Part shown: in pieces, positions 15,997-26,529 of the stretch
How positions within the stretch are numbered: the stretch's first letter is position 1
Layout of the letters: each line of letters opens with the position of its first letter
Assembly: GCA_944322755.1 (NCBI GenBank)
Contig: CALUPY010000006.1
Coordinates: 1-64,000, forward strand
Direction: 5' to 3'
DNA from: Candidatus Gastranaerophilales bacterium
GTDB lineage: Bacteria; Cyanobacteriota; Vampirovibrionia; Gastranaerophilales; Gastranaerophilaceae
Length of the DNA: 64,000 nt
Position numbers and translations under genes: made by a program
The notes under the pieces: model-generated
What the model saw: only the letters and a program-made list of their open reading frames with translations
Database searches by the model: none
What the model was told of the DNA's origin: nothing

Positions 15997-16731
15997 TCAA
16001 GACCGATAAGCACCTATGACTTTTTTAAAATTCTCTATATCTTCCTGGGTATCTATTCCTATTGGAGCACAAGTTGCTACAGCAGTTATGATTTTCATAC
16101 CGGCTTGAAGAGCCCTTAACTGTTCAAGACTTTCTGTTTTTTCCAACATTGATTGTGACAGTGAAGTCATTTTAAAAAGAGCCTCCCTTCTATAACCGTA
16201 AAGACCGATGTGTCCATAAAAGACTGCTTCATTCCGGTTGCGTTCATAGGGAATTTTAGCCCGTGAGAAATACAAAGCAAATCCATTTTCATCTGTTACA
16301 CATTTTACAAGGTTCGGATTTTCTGCTTCCTGAGAGGTAATTTTTCTTATCAGTGTTGATATATCCGCTTTTTCATTATCTTTAAGTATGGATATTGCAC
16401 TGTCTATGCTTTCAGGTGTAATCATCGGTTCATCACCCTGGAGGTTGATTATATATTCAAATTCTTCATGTCTATTTGCTACTTCTGCTATTCTGTCAGA
16501 TCCGCTTTTGTGTTCTGTTGAAGTCATTTCAACATTTGCATTGAAAGATTTTGCACAGTTGAAGATTGCTTCATGATCTGTGGCAATAATTACCATGTCC
16601 GCAAGCTTAGCTGCCGAAGCTTTTTCATATACCCACTGTATTATGGGCTTGCCTCCGACTTCTATAAGCGGTTTTGCATGAAGTCTTGTTGATGCATAAC
16701 GGGAAGGAATTATTATTGCTGTTTTAGACAT
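15997..16731 (-). CDS. kdsB: CMP-KDO synthetase (3-deoxy-manno-octulosonate cytidylyltransferase)
   Basis: 244 residues, full family length. Makes CMP-Kdo from CTP and Kdo, activating Kdo for the LPS inner core. Motifs: [16 protein letters not shown] nucleotide-binding loop at the N-terminus, ATDHEAI, the [15 protein letters not shown] segment, NLQGDEPMI with metal-binding acid, and [12 protein letters not shown]. The C-terminus [12 protein letters not shown] and GIDTQEDIE is typical. Ribosome-binding site CGGAG. Divergent from ruvB; its partner kdsA lies ~30 kb away. It shows the cell has an outer membrane with Kdo. Confidence 0.94.
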   Translation of the reverse strand: MSKTAIIIPSRYASTRLHAKPLIEVGGKPIIQWVYEKASAAKLADMVIIATDHEAIFNCAKSFNANVEMTSTEHKSGSDRIAEVANRHEEFEYIINLQGDEPMITPESIDSAISILKDNEKADISTLIRKITSQEAENPNLVKCVTDENGFALYFSRAKIPYERNRNEAVFYGHIGLYGYRREALFKMTSLSQSMLEKTESLEQLRALQAGMKIITAVATCAPIGIDTQEDIENFKKVIGAYRS

Positions 16732-16805
16732 ATTTTTTTACTCCGTATTTTTTTGATTTTATTATCTCAAAAAAAAATCGTGGTATCTACTAATTTTTTA
16801 AGACA

Positions 16806-16814
16806 TGCTATAAT
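16806..16814 (+). promoter_or_regulatory. Extended -10 promoter of ruvB
   Basis: TGCTATAAT, with transcription expected near 16821 and a short leader holding CAGGAG ahead of the ruvB ATG. Confidence 0.6.
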
Positions 16815-16836
16815 TTTTACCAGGCAGGAGAAAACA

Positions 16837-17922
16837 ATGACAATAATTTCTGATGATAATAATTTTTTTCAGGAAAAAGACACTTCAAAAAACGCTGACA
16901 AAACAAGAGTTTCTGAGGTTGTCGAACCTGCTGTATCTGATTTTGACAAGTCTTTTGAATCAAATATCAGACCCAAAAAATTTAATGAATATATCGGGCA
17001 AAGTGCACTTAAAAATACTTTAAAAATTACAATCGAGGCTGCAAAAAAACGCAACCAACCTTTGGATCACCTTTTGTTTTACGGCCCTCCCGGACTGGGG
17101 AAAACTACACTGGCGAGTGTTATTGCAAATGAGCTTGGTACAAAAATCAGGATAACTTCTGCACCTGCACTTGAACGTCCGCGGGATATAATTGGTATTT
17201 TAATGTCTTTAAAGGACGGAGAAATTTTGTTTATTGATGAAATCCACAGGCTTAATAAAGTTGCGGAAGAAATTTTATATCCTGCAATGGAAGATTTTTT
17301 TCTGGACATGACAACAGGTAAAGCCCAGACCGTGAAAACACTTCGTGTTCCATTGCCGAAATTTACTTTAATTGGCGCTACAACAAAAGCCGGTGCACTT
17401 TCAGGACCGCTAAGAGACAGATTCGGAATAATCCACAGACTCCAGTTTTATACAAAAGAAGAACTCGCACAGGTTATTACAAGAACGGCAAAACTTTTGA
17501 ATATTGATATAAAACAAGACGGAGCACTTGCCATTGCTGCACGCTCCAGAGGAACTCCGAGGATTGCAAACCGTTTAATCAAAAGGGTCTGTGACTATGC
17601 AATAGTTAAAAGTGACGGAATTGTGGATGAAAAAACAGCAAATTTGGCTCTTGATACCCTTCATATAGACAAATGCGGGCTGGATACGACAGACAGAGCC
17701 CTGATGACATTAATCATTGAAAAATACGACGGTGGCCCTGTCGGTATTGAAACTCTGGCTGCGGCTCTCGGTGAGGATTCAAAAACAATAGAAGATGTTT
17801 ATGAACCATATTTGCTTCAGGAAGGTTTTTTGCAAAGAACACCACGCGGACGAAAAGTATCGCCGGAAGGTTACAGACATCTTGGCTATAAAATGCAAAT
17901 AGAGCAAAAAACGTTGTTTTAA
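16837..17922 (+). CDS. ruvB: Holliday junction branch-migration ATPase RuvB
   Basis: 361 residues from the ATG preceded by GCAGGAGAAAACA; an earlier in-frame start lies upstream of the promoter and is rejected. AAA+ motor that drives RuvA-bound Holliday junctions. Walker [10 protein letters not shown], Walker B LFIDEIHR, sensor GATTKAGAL, arginine finger region GPLRDRFG, and the winged-helix C-terminus ending [17 protein letters not shown]. The first ~35 residues are a variable acidic extension before [20 protein letters not shown]. ruvA and ruvC are not adjacent. The stop codon overlaps the convergent CheW gene by four bases. Confidence 0.96.
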   Translation: MTIISDDNNFFQEKDTSKNADKTRVSEVVEPAVSDFDKSFESNIRPKKFNEYIGQSALKNTLKITIEAAKKRNQPLDHLLFYGPPGLGKTTLASVIANELGTKIRITSAPALERPRDIIGILMSLKDGEILFIDEIHRLNKVAEEILYPAMEDFFLDMTTGKAQTVKTLRVPLPKFTLIGATTKAGALSGPLRDRFGIIHRLQFYTKEELAQVITRTAKLLNIDIKQDGALAIAARSRGTPRIANRLIKRVCDYAIVKSDGIVDEKTANLALDTLHIDKCGLDTTDRALMTLIIEKYDGGPVGIETLAAALGEDSKTIEDVYEPYLLQEGFLQRTPRGRKVSPEGYRHLGYKMQIEQKTLF

Positions 17923-18950
17923 TCCTGTTCTTTACCTATAAATATCCTTTCATCGTTTAACAAACGCTGCATATCAAGAATATTATATACTTTATTGTCT
18001 ATATATATTTCGGATTTTATAAACATTTTATTCAAATTGAGGTCGTTTTGTGAGTGAAATTTTTCTGGAGAAATGTTGATAAGATTACCTATTTCATCAA
18101 CAAGAAACACAACCTTCATTTCATTGGATGCAATTACTATCATTTTTTCTTCATCCAAAACTTCCTGTGTATCCATACCGACAAGCTCTTTAAGACTAAA
18201 CACAGTATAAAAATCCCCTTTAAGATTTATTACTCCCTTTAAGTAAAGGGGAACATAGGGGATTTTTGTTATAGCATTGTTTTTTGTACTTATAACTTCT
18301 TTTACCATTTCTGCATTTATACAATAAATATGTTTTCCAAGATTAAATGTCAGATATTTATCTTTAGAAATAAAAGATTCTGATAAATTCATTCTTGATT
18401 TCAGAGCAATATCATTACTTCTCTTTTCTAATACACGTTTGGCTTTAGCATCATCCGGAAAAAGTTCTCTATAGTTTATTTCATTTTCTTCTTCATTAAT
18501 ATTTTTGATAAATTTCTCAAGTGTATAAATATCCATAATATTTATGATTTCATCACCTTCTCTACAGAAAGAATTCACAAGGCTTGTAAATGAGGTATTC
18601 GCAATAGTTTGAATATTTTCAGGAAGGACAGTATAAAAATCAGTAACTTTGTCTACTATTATAGAAATTAAGGACTCTTCGCCTTTAATTACGATAATTT
18701 GGTTATTCACTTCAAATTTTTTTTGCGGGAAATTAAGAATTTTTCTTAAATCACATACGTTTATAATAATGTTATTATAGTTTAGTATACCTGCTACATA
18801 TTTTGGCAATTTTTGCGGGTAATTCAACTGGGGAAGCATTAGGATTTCCATGACATTTTCTGTATTAAGAGCATATACTTTATCATCTAAGCAAAAGCAA
18901 AGATAAAGATTATTTTCGGATGACTGGTTCAATAACAGCTGTTCTGGCAT
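17919..18950 (-). CDS. Double CheW-domain chemotaxis adaptor
   Basis: 343 residues with two CheW folds, about residues 10-150 ([56 protein letters not shown]) and 200-340 ([54 protein letters not shown]), joined by a charged linker. CheW links receptors to CheA; tandem versions probably bridge two partners in the array. The gene is divergent from the MCP and hybrid CheA genes, so it most likely belongs to that pathway. AAAGGAATC ribosome-binding site and TATAAT (minus strand, 18983-18988) upstream. Confidence 0.9.
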   Translation of the reverse strand: MPEQLLLNQSSENNLYLCFCLDDKVYALNTENVMEILMLPQLNYPQKLPKYVAGILNYNNIIINVCDLRKILNFPQKKFEVNNQIIVIKGEESLISIIVDKVTDFYTVLPENIQTIANTSFTSLVNSFCREGDEIINIMDIYTLEKFIKNINEEENEINYRELFPDDAKAKRVLEKRSNDIALKSRMNLSESFISKDKYLTFNLGKHIYCINAEMVKEVISTKNNAITKIPYVPLYLKGVINLKGDFYTVFSLKELVGMDTQEVLDEEKMIVIASNEMKVVFLVDEIGNLINISPEKFHSQNDLNLNKMFIKSEIYIDNKVYNILDMQRLLNDERIFIGKEQD

Positions 18951-19077
18951 TATAGATTCCTTTGTAACAATTTTCTGTACATATTATAGCGTATTTTCTT
19001 AATTTTTGTTTGGCTAAAAGTTTGAATTGTAATAGAATGATTATATTCATATGGGTAGAAAATAACAAGGAGATTTT

Positions 19078-20106
19078 ATGAATAACGATTTTAGCTTTAA
19101 AAAGAAATCTGATTTAAAATTTATTCTGGATATATTTCTGCTTCTTGTTTTTCTTTTGTATGTAATAATAATTATTTCAAAAGATGCAGTAAATACCCGT
19201 AATATTATAAGTATTTGTATATTTTTCTTTATTTATCTGGCACAGTATGTTGTTACACGACAGCTGCTTATGAAAGAATTAAGAAAGGTTGTAAAGCAAA
19301 AAATAGGAATTGCCCGTGAATCTGCGGATAAAATATTCGGTCTTTCTGTTGAGCAGAAAAATATTGCGGAAAATTACAAATATATGGCAGAAAATACAAA
19401 TGAATTGATTGTCAAAATAAAATCACTAAGTGATTCTTTAAATAAAACTGCCCAGATGACAGCGGCCGAGTCAAAAAAAACATTTTCAAACGGTGAAAAA
19501 TCAGGAACTGTAAAAGCTAATATAGAAAAAATGATTGTTCTAAAACAAAGAATCCAGATTATTGCAGAACTTATTCTCGAATTGAGTGAATATATTCAAC
19601 AGATTGGTTCAATTATCGGACTTGTAGAAGATATTGCTGAACAGACAAATATGCTCGCACTAAATGCGGCAGTTGAAGCAGCAAGAGCCGGTGAACACGG
19701 AAAAGGTTTTGCTGTTGTAGCCGGAGAAATCAGAAAGCTCGCTGATGAATCAAAGCAGGCAACAACAAAAATTGCTTCACTAATTAATGATATACAACAT
19801 ACAACAAACTCTACCGTTATGGCTACGGAAGAAGGAACAAAGGAAATTGAATCCGGCGTAAAACTGGCAGGTACGATTGAAGAAACATATGTGGAGCTTG
19901 GAACTGCTATCAGGAAAATAGATAGCTTCATTAACGAAACTATTCTTGAAACATCAGAACAATCAAAATTGTCCTCAGAAGCTCTAACTGAACTGCAAAA
20001 ACTGACAACAAATCTTCACCGCTCCATAACTTCTATAGATGCAAGTATAGAAAATATAAAAAGTTTAAAAGATTTTTCAGAACAAGCTGCAAATCCAGAA
20101 GAATAG
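19078..20106 (+). CDS. Methyl-accepting chemotaxis protein without external sensor
   Basis: 342 residues. Two membrane helices near residues 15-32 and 40-58 are separated by only a few residues, so there is no periplasmic ligand domain. No HAMP domain is obvious. The signalling tip is canonical: [43 protein letters not shown], near residues 180-225. The flanking helices are the coiled-coil bundle. The signal must come from the membrane, the cytosol or a partner protein. AAGGAG ribosome-binding site. It is followed after nine bases by the hybrid cheA, with which it must be co-transcribed. Confidence 0.92.
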   Translation: MNNDFSFKKKSDLKFILDIFLLLVFLLYVIIIISKDAVNTRNIISICIFFFIYLAQYVVTRQLLMKELRKVVKQKIGIARESADKIFGLSVEQKNIAENYKYMAENTNELIVKIKSLSDSLNKTAQMTAAESKKTFSNGEKSGTVKANIEKMIVLKQRIQIIAELILELSEYIQQIGSIIGLVEDIAEQTNMLALNAAVEAARAGEHGKGFAVVAGEIRKLADESKQATTKIASLINDIQHTTNSTVMATEEGTKEIESGVKLAGTIEETYVELGTAIRKIDSFINETILETSEQSKLSSEALTELQKLTTNLHRSITSIDASIENIKSLKDFSEQAANPEE

Positions 20107-20115
20107 GATGAAAAT

Positions 20116-23100
20116 ATGGATTTTTCTCCGGAAGAATTTGATGAAATACTTAATATATTCAGAGAAGAAACAGAGGAAATAATTGAAAAACTCAATAATA
20201 ATCTTCTGCGTCTTGAAAATACCCCAAAAGATAAAGAAATCCTCGTCTATATGTTTCGTGACGCGCATTCCCTAAAAGGCGCGGCTAGAATGATAGGATT
20301 TAACAATATTCAGCGTCTTGCGCATAAAATTGAAGATGTTTTAGGACTTGCTAAAGAAAATAAAATAAGCATTAATGGTTCAATTTCAGACATTTTATAT
20401 AAATCTCTGGATTTTTTGTCAGACATTATTCAAAAGTCTATAAGTATAAAAAAAGAATTTTATACGGATGATATTCAAAAATATATTGATGATATAAGTA
20501 AAACCATTGAATTAGATGAAGACAACACAACAGTTAAAGAACAACAAGATACTATATGTATTGAAGACAACTTCAATATTGACCTTTTCAAAAAAGAAGC
20601 CTCAAATATTGACGCATTAATGATAGAGTCTTTTTTGATTATGTCCAAAATGGAAATGGATGACGAAATAAAATATCTTGATACATTTCTTGACATTATT
20701 CAAAAACTCATCGAAATATTTAAGCCCCTTCCTTTTTATGAAATAAAACGCAATCTTGAAGATATAGATATAAAACTGACTTTCGTTTCAAAAAATTCAA
20801 ATATTATAACAAAAGAAGAGCAGATAGAATTATTGAAAAAACTTGATGATATAGCAGTTTTTTTATCTGAGATTTACAAAAAGTATAATATCCCTATTGT
20901 TGATTATAAAACTCTTGTAAAAAACAAACTGTCAGTTCCTATTAACAGTAATAATAAGAGCAATAACGATAAAGATTTCGATAGAAATGTGGTTTCCAAG
21001 TTTGAAACAATAAAATCAGAACTAAACAAAATGGAACACGATCTCTCAAGAATTCCCGAAATAAATGAAATACTAGGCTCCATTATTTCTCATCACATAG
21101 ACAATGAATCAAATCATATATTAGAAAAAATAATAGACGTTCTCGGATTAATCAAGAAAAACAATACCCTTCCAGAAAAAGAAGTTATTACTATATTAAA
21201 ACAAAGTTTATGTTCTGCAGAAAAAATGCTAATAAAGCATAATAAAGAGGAAAAAGAAGATGCAACGCTTATTATTCAGCGTCTTGATATTATTCGACAG
21301 ATGCTTGACCTGACAACATCCGTCAATCCTTTAACTAATCTGACAGAAAATATAAAAGAGTCTGGACTGACATTACAAAAACCAAAAGACTTTTTTAATT
21401 CGTTTGAAGCAACTTCAATAAAAACACTCCGCGTTGACACAAAGAAGCTGGATAAACTTGTAAATCAAACGGGAGAACTTATTATAAGCCGTATAAAACA
21501 TAAAAAACATTTATCGGAACTTGATAGTATTCTTGAAGAAATCAATGAATGGAAAAATTTTAATCACAAATCACAGAGTTTCATAAAATATTATGACAAA
21601 AAATTGTTAAATGCAGTCACTCTGGGAGACTTAAACAGTCTTTCTGTATTTAGCAAACAGATTTATTCTCTTTTTCAGGAAAATTCTACACGTATTATTA
21701 AATTGAATAACCATATATTGAACTTACAAAAATCTATTGATGAAGACGATACAAAACTTAATCTTATCGTCAATCAACTGGAAGGTATGGTCAAAAATAT
21801 TCGTGTACTGCCACTTGCGACTATTTTTCATATGTTTCCACGAATGATTCGTGATATCTCAAACGATACAGGGAAACAAATTGAGCTGTTGATTTCAGGA
21901 AGTGAAACAAGCGCTGATAAAAAAATAATTGAGGAAATAAAATCACCCCTAATTCATATAATCAGAAATTCAATAGACCATGGTATAGAACATCCTGATG
22001 AACGTGTAGCAGAAGGGAAATCGCCTGTCGGAAAAATTCATCTTCATGCAAAAAATTTAGAAAATAAAATCGTTATAGAAATAACAGATGACGGCAGAGG
22101 CATTGACCTTGAAAAAATTAAACAAAGAGCAATAGACAAAAAACTTATCACTCCTAAAGAATGCGCATATCTTACTGACGAACAGGTTATGAATATGATT
22201 TTCTGGTCAGGCTTTTCTACCGGAGATACGGTTACGGAAATTTCAGGACGCGGTGTCGGGCTTGATATTGTACAGACGAAGATTGCCCAGCTAAACGGAA
22301 AAGTCAAAGTTTTTTCGCTAGTCGGGCGCGGTACAAAAATCAGTATAGAACTTCCTGTTTCGATGTCTACCCTAAAAGCCTTTATTGTCGAGACGTCAAA
22401 TCAGCTTTTTGCTTTGCCAATGTCTGCAATAAAGACTGTTATGTGGGTAAATAATGAGGACATATATTCAAGAAATGACATAAAATCTATACTCATTGAC
22501 GGAAATTCAACACCAGTGTATTATCTTTCAGAACTGCTGGAATTACCAATGCCTGAAAAAATTTCAAGCACCAAACTTACTCTTGTTGTGATAGAGATAG
22601 AAAATAGCTACATGGGTCTGATTGTTGATTCGATTGTAGGAGATCAAGAAATCTTACACAAAAAACTTTCTGCTCCGATAATAAAACTGAAAAATATTTC
22701 AGGTATAACAACACTTGTCACAGGGAAAGTCTGTCTTATTCTTAACCTTCCTGAATTGTACAAAAATACTTATATCGGAAAAGATAAAGCTCTGGAAAAT
22801 ATTAAAAACAGACTTATCAGAAAGGACAACAAAGATTACCGCATCCTTATCGTTGATGATTCAATAACAACAAGAGCACTAATGAAAAGTATTTTCAACT
22901 CCCGCGGCTACAGCTATGAAATGGTCAAAAATCCGAAGGAGGCATTTGAAATGCTCAGTACGATGAAGTTTGACATTATCATCTCCGACCTTGAAATGCC
23001 GGAGATGAACGGTATTGAATTTGTAAATATATTAAAGAGCAATGAAAAATATGCTAAAATACCTATAATAATTCTTTCTTCATATGAATCGGAAAAAATA

Positions 23101-23193
23101 GATGAACTCGGTGCACGTGCTGATGCCTTTATTACAAAGTCTGAATTCAATCAGGATTACTTATTGCAAATCATTAGAAACTTCCTTGAATGA
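20116..23193 (+). CDS. Hybrid chemotaxis histidine kinase CheA with receiver domain
   Basis: 1025 residues. An N-terminal Hpt domain carries His51 in AHSLKGAARMIGF. A long middle region (about 130-430) of helical, poorly conserved sequence replaces the usual P2. The P3/P4 kinase follows with TLRVDTKKLDKLVNQTGELI, N-box IRNSIDHGIEHP, G1 ITDDGRGID and G2 SGRGVGLDIVQ. The CheW-like P5 domain starts at AFIVETSNQLFALPMSAI. The C-terminal receiver (about 905-1025) has ILIVDDS, the phosphoacceptor Asp in ISDLEMPEMNG and the Lys in ITKSEF. This is the hybrid arrangement of PatA/Pil-type chemosensory systems, which often control pili or gliding as well as flagella. The stop overlaps the HD gene by ATGA. 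Confidence 0.93.
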   Translation: MDFSPEEFDEILNIFREETEEIIEKLNNNLLRLENTPKDKEILVYMFRDAHSLKGAARMIGFNNIQRLAHKIEDVLGLAKENKISINGSISDILYKSLDFLSDIIQKSISIKKEFYTDDIQKYIDDISKTIELDEDNTTVKEQQDTICIEDNFNIDLFKKEASNIDALMIESFLIMSKMEMDDEIKYLDTFLDIIQKLIEIFKPLPFYEIKRNLEDIDIKLTFVSKNSNIITKEEQIELLKKLDDIAVFLSEIYKKYNIPIVDYKTLVKNKLSVPINSNNKSNNDKDFDRNVVSKFETIKSELNKMEHDLSRIPEINEILGSIISHHIDNESNHILEKIIDVLGLIKKNNTLPEKEVITILKQSLCSAEKMLIKHNKEEKEDATLIIQRLDIIRQMLDLTTSVNPLTNLTENIKESGLTLQKPKDFFNSFEATSIKTLRVDTKKLDKLVNQTGELIISRIKHKKHLSELDSILEEINEWKNFNHKSQSFIKYYDKKLLNAVTLGDLNSLSVFSKQIYSLFQENSTRIIKLNNHILNLQKSIDEDDTKLNLIVNQLEGMVKNIRVLPLATIFHMFPRMIRDISNDTGKQIELLISGSETSADKKIIEEIKSPLIHIIRNSIDHGIEHPDERVAEGKSPVGKIHLHAKNLENKIVIEITDDGRGIDLEKIKQRAIDKKLITPKECAYLTDEQVMNMIFWSGFSTGDTVTEISGRGVGLDIVQTKIAQLNGKVKVFSLVGRGTKISIELPVSMSTLKAFIVETSNQLFALPMSAIKTVMWVNNEDIYSRNDIKSILIDGNSTPVYYLSELLELPMPEKISSTKLTLVVIEIENSYMGLIVDSIVGDQEILHKKLSAPIIKLKNISGITTLVTGKVCLILNLPELYKNTYIGKDKALENIKNRLIRKDNKDYRILIVDDSITTRALMKSIFNSRGYSYEMVKNPKEAFEMLSTMKFDIIISDLEMPEMNGIEFVNILKSNEKYAKIPIIILSSYESEKIDELGARADAFITKSEFNQDYLLQIIRNFLE

Positions 23194-23753
23194 TAGAAAA
23201 TATTCTCGAAAAATTTGATATAAATATTGATCATGCATTGCAGGTAAAAAGTTATGCAATGATGATTTTCGATGCGATTAACACAAATACAAATGAATTT
23301 TCAGAATCAGACAGAAATTATCTGAAGTCTGCTGCATTGCTTCATGATATTGGATATAGTATAGACAAAAAGTCTCACCACAAGCATTCTCTTTCTGTTA
23401 TAAAAAATCTTGATATGGAGGAATACAGCACTTATGAAAAACTGATTATCGGAAATATTGCGAGATACCATCGCTGTGCCCTGCCAAATGTGGATAAACA
23501 TGAAGATTATGCGGCACTTAATGAATCAGACAGAATAAAAGTCTCTAAACTTGCTGCTATGTTAAAAATTGCAGACGGACTTGACAAACCGCACAAAAAC
23601 CTTATAACAGGCATATCTGCGGAATTTGATGATTTAAGTATTGTTTTTCATTTAAAAACTATGGGATTTGTGCCTAAAGTCGAGATGGCTGTTGAAAAAT
23701 CAGATTTAATGCAACAAATTTATAACAGAGATGTAAAATTTAGTTGTGAATAA
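23190..23753 (+). CDS. HD-domain phosphohydrolase, Ppx C-terminal-like
   Basis: 187 residues. LLHDIGYSIDKKSHHKHS is the HD metal site, NIARYHR supplies the next His, and LAAMLKIADGLDK the final Asp. The order and spacing resemble the HD-type domain found at the C-terminus of exopolyphosphatase/GppA, here free-standing without the ASKHA domains. The substrate cannot be told; nucleotide or polyphosphate signals are possible. It is translationally coupled to the hybrid CheA (ATGA overlap), so a role in that signalling pathway is likely. The final ~30 residues are not part of the HD fold. Confidence 0.8.
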   Translation: MIENILEKFDINIDHALQVKSYAMMIFDAINTNTNEFSESDRNYLKSAALLHDIGYSIDKKSHHKHSLSVIKNLDMEEYSTYEKLIIGNIARYHRCALPNVDKHEDYAALNESDRIKVSKLAAMLKIADGLDKPHKNLITGISAEFDDLSIVFHLKTMGFVPKVEMAVEKSDLMQQIYNRDVKFSCE

Positions 23754-23761
23754 AATTTACA

Positions 23762-23770
23762 TGTTAAAAT
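23762..23770 (+). promoter_or_regulatory. Extended -10 promoter of the PC4-like gene
   Basis: TGTTAAAAT just after the HD gene stop codon; a start near 23777 gives a ~34-nt leader with AAAGAGG before the ATG. Confidence 0.5.
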
Positions 23771-23810
23771 ATTGCTTGAACAAATAAATTAGTATGGAAA
23801 GAGGAAAAAC

Positions 23811-24053
23811 ATGGCTACAGAACCAAAATTGATTGCAACTATCCCGAGAAGCGCAACAGAACAGCTTCAAATTTCAATAAATGAATACAAAGGAAAATGT
23901 TATCTTGATTTAAGAATTTTTTACACAACAGATGACGGAATGAACTGGCTTCCAACGAAAAAGGGAGTTACTGTTGCTCCTGACAATCTTGAACTATTGA
24001 GAGATGCTGTTGATGAGGCAATGAAAGAATTAATGACAGTTGAAGAAGAATAG
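23811..24053 (+). CDS. PC4/p15-like single-strand DNA-binding protein
   Basis: 80 residues. The segment ISINEYKGKCYLDLRIFYTTDDGMNWLPTKKGVTVAPDNLELLRDAV matches the transcriptional coactivator PC4 fold: the EYxGKxYxDxR strand pair, then PTKKG and a helix. In bacteria such small proteins are thought to bind single-stranded DNA as dimers. AAAGAGG ribosome-binding site. It lies directly before priA, a replication-restart helicase that also acts on single-strand/fork DNA, so joint action is plausible but unproven. The last residues are acidic. Confidence 0.8.
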   Translation: MATEPKLIATIPRSATEQLQISINEYKGKCYLDLRIFYTTDDGMNWLPTKKGVTVAPDNLELLRDAVDEAMKELMTVEEE

Positions 24054-24090
24054 TACATTAGATAAAAATGAAAATATTCAGGAATTGGGC

Positions 24091-26505
24091 ATGTTTCATA
24101 AATATGCCCAAATTCTTACTTGTATAAGCGGAATAGGCGTGAAAACTTTCAGCTATGAAATACCTGAAATTTTAAAAGATGTTATAAAAATCGGGCAGCC
24201 CGTTCTTGTTCCGTTCGGGCGAATGGGACTTATAAATGCTTTTGTTACAGGATTTTCAAACTATCTTCCGGAGGAAATCAAAGCAAAGCCTGTTGCTGAA
24301 ATTCTGGATGAAAAACCGCTTTTCGATTTAAAATATCTGCAATTTCTTGAATGGGTTTCGTCGTATTATCTTGCTGATATCCAAAGCGTTCTTGAGTGTG
24401 CAATTCCGATGAAGTTTTTAAAACAGTCAAAGAGACTTGTTCAAAAAGTCGGAAATGTTAACCCGGAAAATGATATAGAAGCCAGGATTCTAAATAATAT
24501 AGGAAATACATCCGTTCCGGTTTCTGTTTTGTTAAAGCGTACAAAACTGCCTTCTTCAAAATTTTATACAGGATTGCGCAAGCTAAAAAATCGCGGTGCT
24601 GTTGATGTTCAAAATATTCTAGATGAGTCGTCGCAAAAACAGCAGATTGAAAAATTTATAAAATTTAAAACTAAAGACGGTGCTGCCGCAAGACAGCTTG
24701 AAATACTTAACAGTCTTGAAAAGGCGAGAGAGGTCAGGCTTATTGACTTTGAAAAAGAAGTAAAAACGACCAGAACAACCATAAAAAAACTTGCAGAAGC
24801 AGGATTTGCGGAAATAATCGAGCGAGACGTATACAGAAATCCGCTGGATATTTTTAAAACCGCCTCACCAGAACCTTTTCCCGAACTTTCAGAGGAACAA
24901 AAGCAGGCATACGAAAAAATTGTAGAGAAATTGGGCACATCCGAAACATTGCTTTTGCATGGAGTTACTTCTTCCGGTAAGACGGAGGTTTATTTTAATG
25001 TTATTAAAAAAGTACTGGAGACAGGCAAAAATGTTTTGTTTCTTGCGCCTGAAATTGCACTTGCTTCTATGCTGACAAAAAGGATTGCGAAAAGATTCGG
25101 CACGGAAAAAGTTGCAATCTGGCATTCTAATATTTCAGATGGTGAAAAGTATGATGTATGGAATAAAATACAAAACAATGAAATCCGGATATTGGCTGGT
25201 GCTCGCTCGGCTGTGTTTGCACCATTAAAAAATATCGGCGCAATAATAATCGATGAAGAACATGAGAGTTCTTATAAACAAACAACCCCGTCTCCCCGGT
25301 ATAATGCAAAAGATGTTGCACAAAAACTTGCACAATTGAATGAATGTCCGATTATTCTGGGTAGTGCAACGCCGGATGTGAGTGTATATTACCGTGCTAA
25401 AAATACCGGAAATTTAGTAGAAATGAAAAACAGGTACAATAACTACGAACTTGCAAATGTTCATGTTATTGATATGCGCGAAGAAGCTTTCAGAAAAAAT
25501 CACGGTATTTTTTCAAGGCCGCTCGTTACTGCAATTGAAGAAAATTTGAAAGCAAAAAAGCAAACTTTACTTTTGATGAACAGACGCGGATTTTCAAAAT
25601 ATACACAGTGTCTGGCTTGCGGAGAGGTAATTCAGTGCAGCAAATGCGCAATACCGCTCGTTTTTCATTCCCAAACCCAAACGCTTAAATGCCACTATTG
25701 TAATGAAGAAACTGCAATGCCGCAGGTTTGTCCTAAATGCGGAAGCGACGCACTTAGAAATTGCGGAACAGGAGTTCAAAAAGTTGAAATAATTGCACAA
25801 AAACTTTTTCCTGATGCAAGAATAGAGCGTCTGGACAGCGATTCTCTTGCAAAAAAGAACAGACATATAGAAATACTAAACGATTTTTCAAACGGAAATA
25901 TTGATATTTTAATCGGCACTCAAATGATAGCCAAAGGTCTTGATAACCCTAATGTTACTCTTGTCGGGGTTATAAATGCCGACGGCAGTTTTAATATTCC
26001 TGATTTTCGTTCTTGTGAAAGGGGATTCCAGCTTTTGACGCAGGTTGCAGGGCGTGCAGGGCGCTCGGAGCTTAAAGGCAGCGTTTATTTCCAGACTTTT
26101 AATCCTGAATTTTTTGCGCTTGAAACGGCAAAGGAACAAGATTACATCAGTTTTTATAAAACGGAAATAGAAGCCAGAGAGATGTTTGATTATCCGCCTT
26201 TCAGTAAAATAATAAGAGTTGTGCTCTCATCTGAGAATCAGTACAGAGCTGAAAGAAGTGCGGAAGAAATAGCTATGCGTTTAAGAGATGTAATAAGCAA
26301 TAGAAATTGGACAGAACCGATAGCTGTTCTTGGCGCAGGTCAGTGCATTCTTGAACGCATACAGAACAATTACAGATACCAGATTATAATAAAAAATAAA
26401 CTCGAAGATCGCGGACACAGATTCATCGCAGGTTTTTTACAGTCAATAAAACTTCCGCCGGACATAAAAATGGTGGTTGATGTTGACCCGTTGGATATAT
26501 TATAG
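24091..26505 (+). CDS. priA: Primosomal helicase PriA
   Basis: About 804 residues from the chosen ATG, which has AGGA eight bases upstream; a TTG 51 bases earlier overlaps the PC4-like gene. PriA reloads the replisome at stalled forks. N-terminal fork-binding domain (FHKYAQILTCI...), Walker A HGVTSSGKTEVY, DEAH-type box IIDEEHESSYKQ, and a zinc-binding insert with Cys pairs (CLACGEVIQCSKC, CHYCNEE, CPKCGS). Helicase motifs V-VI are IGTQMIAKGLDNPNVTLVGV and TQVAGRAGR. The C-terminal domain ends DVDPLDIL, a typical PriA tail. Runs with the PC4-like gene as an operon. Confidence 0.95.
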   Translation: MFHKYAQILTCISGIGVKTFSYEIPEILKDVIKIGQPVLVPFGRMGLINAFVTGFSNYLPEEIKAKPVAEILDEKPLFDLKYLQFLEWVSSYYLADIQSVLECAIPMKFLKQSKRLVQKVGNVNPENDIEARILNNIGNTSVPVSVLLKRTKLPSSKFYTGLRKLKNRGAVDVQNILDESSQKQQIEKFIKFKTKDGAAARQLEILNSLEKAREVRLIDFEKEVKTTRTTIKKLAEAGFAEIIERDVYRNPLDIFKTASPEPFPELSEEQKQAYEKIVEKLGTSETLLLHGVTSSGKTEVYFNVIKKVLETGKNVLFLAPEIALASMLTKRIAKRFGTEKVAIWHSNISDGEKYDVWNKIQNNEIRILAGARSAVFAPLKNIGAIIIDEEHESSYKQTTPSPRYNAKDVAQKLAQLNECPIILGSATPDVSVYYRAKNTGNLVEMKNRYNNYELANVHVIDMREEAFRKNHGIFSRPLVTAIEENLKAKKQTLLLMNRRGFSKYTQCLACGEVIQCSKCAIPLVFHSQTQTLKCHYCNEETAMPQVCPKCGSDALRNCGTGVQKVEIIAQKLFPDARIERLDSDSLAKKNRHIEILNDFSNGNIDILIGTQMIAKGLDNPNVTLVGVINADGSFNIPDFRSCERGFQLLTQVAGRAGRSELKGSVYFQTFNPEFFALETAKEQDYISFYKTEIEAREMFDYPPFSKIIRVVLSSENQYRAERSAEEIAMRLRDVISNRNWTEPIAVLGAGQCILERIQNNYRYQIIIKNKLEDRGHRFIAGFLQSIKLPPDIKMVVDVDPLDIL

Positions 26506-26514
26506 GTCTTTTGG

Positions 26515-26523
26515 TGCTAAAAT
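26515..26523 (+). promoter_or_regulatory. Extended -10 promoter, predicted leaderless mfd
   Basis: TGCTAAAAT immediately after priA. The -10 hexamer ends six bases before the mfd ATG and no ribosome-binding site is present, so mfd should have its own leaderless transcript. Confidence 0.6.
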
Positions 26524-26529
26524 AACTAC

